Positions 7,033 through 12,634 of a stretch of 12,634 bases of DNA are shown piece by piece (positions within the stretch are counted from its first letter, which is position 1; each line of letters starts with the position of its first letter). The DNA is from Rhodobacterales bacterium UBA3080 (lineage in GTDB: Bacteria; Pseudomonadota; Alphaproteobacteria; Rhodobacterales; Rhodobacteraceae): assembly GCA_002366645.1 (NCBI GenBank), contig DFBM01000155.1:1-12634 (forward strand), read 5' to 3'. A program made the position numbers and the translations under genes. Below the pieces are notes generated by a model that saw only the letters and a program-made list of their open reading frames with translations, did no database searches and had not been told where the DNA came from.

Positions 7033-7391
7033 GCCGCTTCGAGGTCGCCACCAGCGGAGTGCCAGTGCATTAGGCCACCTATATTGTGTACGCTTTCAAA
7101 GCCCATCTGTAGCAATGCGCGAACGGCCATGCCGGAACGGGCGCCGGATGCACAATAGATTGCAACTGGTTTGCTTGTGTCCAAAGATTTGTTGAACTCT
7201 GGGTGGCTTGGGTTGGCGTGGCTCTGGATCATCATCAACGGGATGTGATGTGCGCCTTTTGCTTTGCCTGTTTGTTTCAGTTCCGAGATGTCACGAACGT
7301 CGATGATGTTGATTTCACCCGATTTGGACAAGTTGATTGCGTCCTGTGCGGACAGGGCTGGTGTAGCTGGTTTGCGGCCGAAGAAGCTCAT
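7029..7391 (-). CDS. Single-domain rhodanese-like sulfurtransferase
   Basis: A 120-residue rhodanese domain with no signal peptide, therefore probably cytoplasmic. Typical elements are DVRD at 31-34, GAHHIPL at 46-52, and the active-site loop CASGARS (80-86) with the nucleophile Cys80 and an Arg at 85 that binds the anion, then NIGG at 103-106. Such proteins carry a persulfide on the cysteine and pass sulfur to an acceptor. The physiological acceptor is unknown. The start at 7391 is supported by AAGGA (complement of 7398-7402) six bases upstream. It is divergent from uvrA across an AT-rich spacer and convergent, with a 4-base stop overlap, with the transglycosylase gene. Confidence 0.93.
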   Translation of the reverse strand: MSFFGRKPATPALSAQDAINLSKSGEINIIDVRDISELKQTGKAKGAHHIPLMMIQSHANPSHPEFNKSLDTSKPVAIYCASGARSGMAVRALLQMGFESVHNIGGLMHWHSAGGDLEAA

Positions 7392-7427
7392 GTTGTATCC
7401 TTACAGTTTGTGTCAGTGTTGGAATGG

Positions 7428-7461
7428 TAGATAGGCGACCCCCATCTGATTTCAACGTTGA
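7428..7461 (-). promoter_or_regulatory. Candidate promoter and small palindrome before the rhodanese gene
   Basis: On the minus strand TTGAAA (complement of 7450-7455) and TATCTA (complement of 7428-7433) are 16 bases apart and about 40 bases from the start codon. The -35 is good and the -10 is weak. A perfect 10-base palindrome, TCAACGTTGA, at 7452-7461 overlaps the -35 and could be an operator, although palindromes of this length occur by chance several times in a window this size. Confidence 0.3.
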
Positions 7462-7541
7462 GAAATGAAATAATTCAAAAAACTGAATATGTCTACTATT
7501 TTTTATGATCAAATGTAAATATTGGGGAAACACCTTGCAAT

Positions 7542-7556
7542 GATCTTGTTTTGTTC
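7542..7556 (+). promoter_or_regulatory. Candidate LexA (SOS) site upstream of uvrA
   Basis: GATC-N7-GTTC is one base away from the alphaproteobacterial LexA recognition pattern GTTC-N7-GTTC. It lies 64 bases before the uvrA start codon, where a promoter-overlapping operator would be expected, and uvrA is a classical SOS gene. No clean -35/-10 pair is visible beside it; TATCCT at 7585-7590 is a possible -10. Confidence 0.4.
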
Positions 7557-7620
7557 CCATTGTGCAATTCGTATTTCCCGTAGGTATCCTTTAGAACGGC
7601 GCGGGTAAAAGGGGGCTAGA

Positions 7621-10455
7621 ATGGCTGAGCTGAAAAATATCGAGGTGCGCGGCGCGCGCGAGCATAACCTCAAGAATATTGACGTGGATATCCCCCGCAA
7701 TAAGCTTGTGGTGATTACCGGCCTTTCGGGCTCGGGCAAGTCCTCGTTGGCGTTTGATACTATCTATGCAGAAGGGCAGCGGCGTTATGTCGAAAGCCTG
7801 TCAGCCTATGCTCGCCAGTTCCTCGATATGATGCAAAAGCCGGACGTGGACCATATTAGTGGCCTTTCCCCGGCAATTTCGATTGAACAAAAGACAACGT
7901 CAAAGAACCCGCGTTCGACCGTTGGTACGGTTACCGAGATCTACGACTATATGCGCCTACTTTTTGCGCGGGTTGGCACACCATACTCCCCGACGACTGG
8001 CCTGCCGATCGAGGCACAACAGGTTTCCGACATGGTGGACCGTGTCGCGACAATGGAGGAGGGGACGCGGGCCTATCTGCTGGCGCCTATCGTCCGCGAC
8101 CGTAAAGGCGAGTATCGCAAGGAGTTTCAGGAGCTCCGCAAGCAGGGTTTCCAGCGCGTTAAGGTTAATGGCGAGTTTTACGAGTTGGAAGAACCGCCGA
8201 CGCTCGACAAGAAGTTCCGCCATAATATCGACGTGGTTGTTGACCGTTTGGTCGTGAACACTGGTATCGAGGGCAGGTTGGCGGACAGCTTCCGAACTGC
8301 GCTCGACCTTGCCGATGGAATTGCAATTTTGGAGACCGCACCAAGCGAAGGCGACCCAGAACGCTTCGTGTTTTCGGAAAAATACGCCTGTCCGGTCAGT
8401 GGATTTACGATCCCGGAAATCGAACCTCGACTGTTCTCCTTTAACGCCCCCTTCGGGGCCTGTCCGGATTGTGGCGGCTTGGGCGTGGAGCTGTATTTCG
8501 ACCGGCGTTTGGTGGTGCCAGACGAAAGCATCAGCCTTTATGCGGGCGCACTTGCGCCTTGGGCTAAAGGAAAATCGCCATATTTCCGCCAGACGATCGA
8601 GGCGATTGCCAAGCATTACGGCTTCAAAAAGAACGCTCCGTGGCGCGATCTCGACGAAGAAGTGCAACAGGTGATGCTGTATGGCTCGATGGGGAAAGAG
8701 ATCAAGTTCCGCTATGACGAGGGTGGACGTGTTTACGAGGTTTCCCGCCCGTTCGAAGGTGTAATCCCCAACATGGAGCGCCGCTATCGCGAGACGGATT
8801 CCAACTGGGTGCGCGAGGAGTTCGAGCGCTATCAGAATAATCGTCACTGCGCGGCTTGCGAGGGCTATCGTTTGAAGCCCGAGGCGCTGGCTGTGAAAAT
8901 TGCCGGACTGCATGTCGGGCAGGTGGTGCAGATGTCCATCAAAGAGGTGCTTGACTGGGTTGAATCGGTGCCTTCTGAGCTAAGCGCTCAGAAAAACGAA
9001 ATCGCGGCGGCTATATTGAAGGAAATCCGCGAACGGTTGGGTTTTTTGGTAAACGTCGGGCTGGATTACCTAACGCTCTCGCGCAATTCTGGCACGCTCT
9101 CGGGCGGCGAGAGTCAACGTATCCGGTTGGCCAGCCAGATCGGGTCTGGGCTGACGGGGGTGCTGTATGTGCTCGATGAGCCCTCGATTGGCCTCCACCA
9201 GCGCGACAATGGCCGCTTGTTGGTAACGCTGAAGAACCTGCGCGATCAGGGGAACACCGTGATTGTCGTTGAACACGACGAGGAAGCCATTCGCGAGGCG
9301 GATCATGTGCTGGACATCGGTCCGGCGGCGGGTGTGCATGGGGGTGAAATTATTGCTGAAGGTACACCCAAGCAGATTTGTGCTTCCAATAAATCTATTA
9401 CTGGTCAATATCTTACAGGAAAACGTTCAATTGAAATTCCTTCCGAACGCCGAAAAGGGACCGGCAAAAAGATCGTGGTCGAGAAGGCGAGCGGAAATAA
9501 TCTGAAGGACGTTACCGCTGAATATCCCTTGGGCACGTTTACGTGCGTAACCGGTGTTTCCGGCGGCGGGAAGTCGACGCTGACGATCGAGACGTTGTTC
9601 AAAACCGCCTCGATGCGACTGAACGGAGCGCGACAGGTTCCGGCACCTTCGGAGTCGATTAAGGGATTGGAATATCTTGATAAAGTTATCGATATTAACC
9701 AATCTGCTATTGGCCGTACGCCACGTTCAAACCCTGCGACTTATACGGGGGCGTTTACGCCGATCCGCGACTGGTTCGCAGGATTGCCGGAGTCAAAAGC
9801 ACGCGGTTACAAGCCCGGTCGGTTTAGCTTTAACGTCAAGGGCGGGCGTTGCGAGGCGTGTAAGGGCGACGGTCTAATCAAGATAGAGATGCACTTTTTG
9901 CCGGATGTATACGTTGAATGCGAGAGCTGTAAGGGCAAGCGCTACAACCGTGAAACTCTGGAAGTTTTGTTTAAAGGCAAAAGCATAGCGGATGTTCTTG
10001 ATATGACAGTTGAAGATGCCGAAACGTTTTTCAAGGCGGTTCCGTCCATTCGCGAGAAGATGACAACGTTGATGCGGGTCGGGCTTGGTTATATCAAAGT
10101 CGGCCAATCAGCGACGACCCTTTCGGGGGGTGAAGCGCAGCGTGTAAAACTGTCCAAGGAGTTGTCGAAGCGCTCAACGGGGCGGACGCTATATATTCTG
10201 GACGAGCCGACAACGGGCTTGCATTTCGAGGATGTTAAGAAGTTGTTGGAAGTGCTGCATGAGCTGGTGGATCAGGGGAACTCGGTGATCGTGATCGAGC
10301 ATAATCTGGATGTTGTGAAAACGGCGGATCATGTGATCGATATTGGGCCCGAGGGCGGTGACGGGGGCGGCGAAATTATCGCAGTTGGAACGCCCGAGGA
10401 AATCGCTGAAGTTAAAGGGAGCTATACGGGGCAGTATTTGAAGGATATGCTTTAG
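7621..10455 (+). CDS. uvrA: UvrABC system protein A, excinuclease ABC subunit A
   Basis: Damage-recognition ATPase of nucleotide excision repair, working as a UvrA2-UvrB complex in the cytoplasm. It has 944 residues, the usual length. Landmarks: first Walker A GLSGSGKSS (34-42); UvrB-binding region about 115-250; first zinc module about 257-284; ABC signature LSGGESQR (493-500) and LYVLDEPSIGLH (515-526); second Walker A GVSGGGKST (645-653); second zinc module with Cys 744, 747, 767 and 770, all present; then a second signature LSGGEAQR and LYILDEPTTGLH near the C-terminus. In the first zinc module Cys257, Cys281 and Cys284 are present but the expected second cysteine is Ser260 (CPVS). Codon usage turns AT-rich around 9345-9450 and again around 9650-9720. 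The start is supported by AAGGGGG at 7609-7615. There is no clear terminator after the stop. Confidence 0.99.
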   Translation: MAELKNIEVRGAREHNLKNIDVDIPRNKLVVITGLSGSGKSSLAFDTIYAEGQRRYVESLSAYARQFLDMMQKPDVDHISGLSPAISIEQKTTSKNPRSTVGTVTEIYDYMRLLFARVGTPYSPTTGLPIEAQQVSDMVDRVATMEEGTRAYLLAPIVRDRKGEYRKEFQELRKQGFQRVKVNGEFYELEEPPTLDKKFRHNIDVVVDRLVVNTGIEGRLADSFRTALDLADGIAILETAPSEGDPERFVFSEKYACPVSGFTIPEIEPRLFSFNAPFGACPDCGGLGVELYFDRRLVVPDESISLYAGALAPWAKGKSPYFRQTIEAIAKHYGFKKNAPWRDLDEEVQQVMLYGSMGKEIKFRYDEGGRVYEVSRPFEGVIPNMERRYRETDSNWVREEFERYQNNRHCAACEGYRLKPEALAVKIAGLHVGQVVQMSIKEVLDWVESVPSELSAQKNEIAAAILKEIRERLGFLVNVGLDYLTLSRNSGTLSGGESQRIRLASQIGSGLTGVLYVLDEPSIGLHQRDNGRLLVTLKNLRDQGNTVIVVEHDEEAIREADHVLDIGPAAGVHGGEIIAEGTPKQICASNKSITGQYLTGKRSIEIPSERRKGTGKKIVVEKASGNNLKDVTAEYPLGTFTCVTGVSGGGKSTLTIETLFKTASMRLNGARQVPAPSESIKGLEYLDKVIDINQSAIGRTPRSNPATYTGAFTPIRDWFAGLPESKARGYKPGRFSFNVKGGRCEACKGDGLIKIEMHFLPDVYVECESCKGKRYNRETLEVLFKGKSIADVLDMTVEDAETFFKAVPSIREKMTTLMRVGLGYIKVGQSATTLSGGEAQRVKLSKELSKRSTGRTLYILDEPTTGLHFEDVKKLLEVLHELVDQGNSVIVIEHNLDVVKTADHVIDIGPEGGDGGGEIIAVGTPEEIAEVKGSYTGQYLKDML

Positions 10456-10535
10456 CGGCGTGCTTTTGTGTTTGAAATTCTCGATTTGGGTGTAATGTCG
10501 GATTCAAGATGAGTATTTTTGCAAAGGAGAAGGCG

Positions 10536-10787
10536 ATGCGGCTGCTTATTTCATTGTCGTTGGTTTTTGTTTTAGCCAGTTGCAGTTATGTGGCGCCGGT
10601 CGAGATGCCCAAGGAGCCGGGATTCTTTATTGGTATATTTCACGGGTTGATTTCATTCTTTACGATGATCCTTTCGTTTTTTACCGACGTCGAGATGTAT
10701 TCCAGATCCAATTCAGGCAGTTGGTATGATCTGGGATTCGTTATTGGTGCCATGATTTTTTATGGGGGCGGCGCGAAAATCCGGTGA
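10536..10787 (+). CDS. Small putative lipoprotein/membrane protein of unknown function
   Basis: 83 residues. A lipoprotein signal peptide runs from residue 1 to the lipobox LASC (13-16), so Cys16 would be acylated after cleavage. Then come a short polar stretch, a strongly hydrophobic segment (about 30-49, containing IGIFHGLISFFTMILSFF) and a second one (about 65-77). The central motif FHGLISF...FFTDVEMY and the later SWYDLGFVIG resemble small uncharacterised bacterial membrane proteins I have seen annotated only as hypothetical; this is from memory. I chose the ATG at 10536 over the one at 10509 because AAAGGAGA (10523-10530) precedes it at good spacing and the signal peptide starts there. 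It lies 80 bases after uvrA and 21 bases before the kinase gene. Its role is unknown. Confidence 0.7.
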   Translation: MRLLISLSLVFVLASCSYVAPVEMPKEPGFFIGIFHGLISFFTMILSFFTDVEMYSRSNSGSWYDLGFVIGAMIFYGGGAKIR

Positions 10788-10808
10788 ATTGGGTAAAAGA
10801 TTAATAAA

Positions 10809-11339
10809 ATGCAACGTGTTATGATTATTGGCGGTTCTGGATCGGGTAAATCGTGGCTGGCCAAGATGCTGGGGACGGTTACGGGGCTACCGGTATTTCA
10901 TATTGATCCGATGTATTGGAAAGCGGGCTGGGTTCAAAGGGATGCAGTCGAGACCCACGAAATGGTGCGCGAAGTGGCTGGGCTGGATCACTGGATTTTT
11001 GAGGGTAATAACAGCTCTACCTTTTCGGAACGCCTAGAGCGCGCGGGTCATCTGGTGTTTCTCGACTTTCCGACGTGGTTGCGGGTCTGGGGTGTTGTCA
11101 CGCGGACGGTGAAATTCTACGGTGAGGTGCGCCCCGATATGGCTGAAGGATGTCCTGAACGCTTTGACTGGACGTTTATGAAATGGGTGCTTGTCGGGTA
11201 TCCGCGTGGGGGTGGGCGAGATCGTTGCTTAAATGCGTATCAGACAGCCCCTAGCCACATTAACAAATATCATTTGAAGTCGCGCAAGGACGTGCGGCGG
11301 TTTTTGGCGGAGATAGTGACGCAATATGACCAAACCTAA
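10809..11339 (+). CDS. P-loop NTPase of the FlaR/adenylate-kinase-like family
   Basis: A 176-residue cytoplasmic P-loop protein. Walker A GGSGSGKS is at 8-15. The motif HIDPMYWKAGW (31-41) sits where small kinases bind the phosphate acceptor. W62-IFEGN-N67 and LVFLDFP (82-88) are the Walker B-like strand. R108-PDMAEGCPERFDW (to about 121) followed by YPRGG and R137 forms the arginine-containing lid. This pattern is shared with proteins annotated as 'DNA topology modulation protein FlaR', 'adenylate kinase' or 'AAA family ATPase'. The topology label is historical and the true substrate is unknown; a small-molecule or nucleotide kinase role is the likeliest reading. The ribosome binding site is weak (GGGTAAAAG at 10791-10799). 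It is followed by the patatin gene with a 14-base overlap, suggesting coupled translation. Confidence 0.85.
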   Translation: MQRVMIIGGSGSGKSWLAKMLGTVTGLPVFHIDPMYWKAGWVQRDAVETHEMVREVAGLDHWIFEGNNSSTFSERLERAGHLVFLDFPTWLRVWGVVTRTVKFYGEVRPDMAEGCPERFDWTFMKWVLVGYPRGGGRDRCLNAYQTAPSHINKYHLKSRKDVRRFLAEIVTQYDQT

Positions 11340-12225
11340 AATTGGACTGGCGCTCGGCAGTGGCGGCGCGCGTGGCTGGAGTTTGATCGGGGTGATCCGT
11401 GCGCTTGAGGAGCGCGGAATTGTGCCGGATTACGTTTCCGGTTGCTCGATGGGGGCGCTGGTCGGGGCGGCCTATGTGGGTGGCCGGCTGGACGAGTTGG
11501 AGGATTGGGCGCTGTCGATCACGCATCGCAAAATGGCGACGCTGATGGATGTGAACCTGCTGAGCGGTGGCTTGATCGAGGCCAAGCAGGTGGTGAAATT
11601 TCTGAACAAACTCGGGATGCCGGAACTTATCGAGGATCAAGCTACTCCCTTCGTGGCCATTGCCAGCGACATGCGCTCGGGGCGCGAAATCTGGTTGAAG
11701 GACGGCCCGATTGTTGATGCGGTGCGCGCGTCTATCGCGTTGCCGGGCATCATTAGTCCTGTGCGCTACAAGGACCGCTGGTTGCTCGACGGAGGGTTGA
11801 CCAATCCGTTGCCGGTTTCGGCGGTTCGGGCGCTGGGGGCTGACATCGTGATTGCTGTGAATCCCGAAGCCAAGAAATATAGTGTGGTTTGGGAGCCGCC
11901 GAAGGAAACAGTGAACGAGACTTGGCAATCGATCAAGACGGCTTTGCCGCTATCGGTTCGCGCCGCATTCGAAGCGGTTGGAGGTAAGACTGCGGAAATC
12001 AAAGGTCCGAACTATTTTGACGTGATCGCGACCTCGATTGATGTTCTGGTGGATCAGGTGCGCCGAAGCCGTCTTATCGGGGACCCGCCGCATGTGATGC
12101 TGGACGTAAACCTCAGGAATTTCACGATTTTGGAGTTCTACAACGCTAAAGAGGCCATTGCAGAGGGGCGCGCCTGTGTTGAACGGGCCAGTGATACGCT
12201 TGATGCGGCGATAGCTAACGCCTAG
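11326..12225 (+). CDS. Patatin-like phospholipase, RssA-type
   Basis: A 299-residue serine acyl hydrolase. The three hallmark elements are present: the oxyanion-hole loop GSGGARG (11-17), the nucleophile elbow GCSMG (39-43, Ser41), and the Asp of DGG (155-157) that completes the Ser-Asp dyad. Other RssA-type features are ASDMRSGREIWL (113-124) and ASIALPGIISPV (135-146). No signal peptide is seen, so it is cytoplasmic or peripheral at the inner membrane. Likely reaction: release of fatty acyl chains from phospholipids or thioesters; the substrate is unknown. After residue 200 there is a C-terminal region of about 100 residues without recognised motifs. The start overlaps the kinase gene by 14 bases, in another frame. 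Its stop overlaps the stop of the convergent RcnB-like gene by four bases. Confidence 0.93.
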   Translation: MTKPKIGLALGSGGARGWSLIGVIRALEERGIVPDYVSGCSMGALVGAAYVGGRLDELEDWALSITHRKMATLMDVNLLSGGLIEAKQVVKFLNKLGMPELIEDQATPFVAIASDMRSGREIWLKDGPIVDAVRASIALPGIISPVRYKDRWLLDGGLTNPLPVSAVRALGADIVIAVNPEAKKYSVVWEPPKETVNETWQSIKTALPLSVRAAFEAVGGKTAEIKGPNYFDVIATSIDVLVDQVRRSRLIGDPPHVMLDVNLRNFTILEFYNAKEAIAEGRACVERASDTLDAAIANA

Positions 12226-12548
12226 TTGCCAAGCAACCCTAGCGCGTCCAGAACGACAAATGTTGCGTCCGCAATCTTCAGGACCTCGCCGTCGACGAGA
12301 TAGTAAAGCCACTCGCCGTCCGGCGGCGTCAGGCCGTATCGCGCCAAATCGGTGATCAGCTCATATGTCAGACCTTCGGGGAGCGGTTGGCCGACGACGT
12401 AGCGTTTCGCCAGTCCCGGTGGCAGGCAGCCGTTGTCGCGTTTGGCAAGGCCGGGCGGGCAGGGCTTGGGTTGGGCGAGGGCCGCGCCAGCGCTGACTCC
12501 GGTGATTAACGTGGTTGCGGCGAGGATGGTGATAACTGGTTTACGCAT
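12222..12548 (-). CDS. Small exported RcnB-like protein
   Basis: 108 residues. Signal peptide 1-25 (cleavage after ALA, before QPKPC). The mature start carries two copies of PPGLAKR (31-37 and 43-49), each preceded by a cysteine (C30, C41) that could form a disulfide in the periplasm. The C-terminal part, YVVGQPLPEGL followed by LTPPDGEWLYYLVDGEVLKIADATFVVLDAL, matches the RcnB pattern of a basic 'W-x-x-x-x-G-x-x-L-x-I-x-x-x-T/F-x-I/V-x-x-x' tail. E. coli RcnB is a periplasmic protein affecting nickel/cobalt homeostasis; metal involvement here is not shown. I chose the start at 12548 because AGGAGG (complement of 12554-12559) lies five bases upstream and the signal peptide begins there. A longer reading from 12614 adds 22 residues of non-signal sequence. 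Confidence 0.8.
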   Translation of the reverse strand: MRKPVITILAATTLITGVSAGAALAQPKPCPPGLAKRDNGCLPPGLAKRYVVGQPLPEGLTYELITDLARYGLTPPDGEWLYYLVDGEVLKIADATFVVLDALGLLGN

Positions 12549-12568
12549 GGAAGCCTCCTGTTCGGGGC

Positions 12569-12574
12569 ATTCTA
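12569..12574 (-). promoter_or_regulatory. Candidate -10 box of the RcnB-like gene
   Basis: TAGAAT on the minus strand (complement of 12569-12574) differs from TATAAT at one position and would place the transcript start about 14 bases before the start codon at 12548, just ahead of the AGGAGG site. No good -35 is visible 16-18 bases upstream, so it is tentative. Confidence 0.35.
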
Positions 12575-12634
12575 CCATGAAAATCCGCCACCGATACGCG
12601 CGAAAATTCGCCAAGCGGTTAATCGCGCATCACT

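Noticed and set aside
7957..8913. 318-codon open frame antisense to uvrA
   Set aside because: It lies wholly inside the unmistakable uvrA reading frame, has no family motifs or ribosome binding site, and long antisense frames are common opposite codon-biased genes.
10509..10535. Longer start for the small lipoprotein at ATG 10509
   Set aside because: It adds nine polar residues before the signal peptide, while AAAGGAGA sits properly before the ATG at 10536.
10456..10535. Promoter for the lipoprotein gene (TTGAAA at 10472-10477 with TAATGT at 10493-10498)
   Set aside because: The spacing is only 15 bases and the -10 match is poor; transcription may come from uvrA read-through, since no terminator is visible after uvrA.
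12549..12614. Longer N-terminus of the RcnB-like protein from 12614
   Set aside because: The AGGAGG site and the signal peptide both point to 12548; the extension would put charged residues before the signal sequence.
12577..12634. Possible plus-strand gene start (ATG 12577, open to the window end)
   Set aside because: Only 19 codons are visible, the ribosome binding site is weak, and the start abuts the candidate -10 box of the minus-strand gene; it cannot be supported from this window.

Overview
The window looks like ordinary chromosomal DNA from an alphaproteobacterium, most likely a Rhodobacterales/Roseobacter-type organism. The reasons are the moderately high GC third positions, the form of UvrA (first zinc module reading CPVSGF), a periplasmic RcnB-like protein with PPGLAKR motifs, and a near match to the alphaproteobacterial LexA half-site pattern before uvrA. 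This placement is inferred from sequence feel and remembered family features, not from a search. I see no tRNA, rRNA, CRISPR array, insertion sequence, phage gene or attachment site.

Layout. (1) 1-3631, plus strand: the tail of an unidentified gene, then two tandem paralogous EamA-type 10-helix exporters, then an SLC13-type permease with two cytosolic TrkA-C domains. The genes are packed with a 4-base overlap, a 2-base gap and a 9-base gap, so this is a membrane-transport operon. (2) 3632-5780: a short intergenic region with a hairpin and a good sigma70-like promoter, then a YebC/TACO1 family gene with its own terminator, then a YbdK-type carboxylate-amine ligase. The ligase converges on ssb at a bidirectional terminator. 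(3) 5785-10455, genome maintenance and envelope: ssb (minus), a secreted SLT-type lytic transglycosylase (plus), a single-domain rhodanese (minus) and uvrA (plus). ssb and uvrA still point away from each other, as in the E. coli ssb/uvrA pair, but two small unrelated genes sit between them. (4) 10456-12225, plus strand: a very small lipoprotein/membrane protein, a P-loop kinase of the FlaR/adenylate-kinase-like family, and an RssA-like patatin phospholipase that overlaps the kinase gene by 14 bases. (5) 12222-12548, minus strand: a small RcnB-like exported protein.

How the parts relate. SSB and UvrA serve DNA replication and nucleotide excision repair and may share SOS control. YebC acts in translation or regulation. 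The transglycosylase, lipoprotein, patatin and RcnB-like protein belong to the envelope or lipid sphere. The transporters probably form one expression unit with unknown substrates. Two convergent gene pairs end with stop codons interlocked by exactly 4 bases and no visible terminator between them. I found no convincing new defence or mobile system. The most useful items to follow up are the tandem EamA pair with its RCK-containing SLC13 partner, the small lipoprotein, the imperfect first zinc module of UvrA, and the LexA-like site before uvrA.
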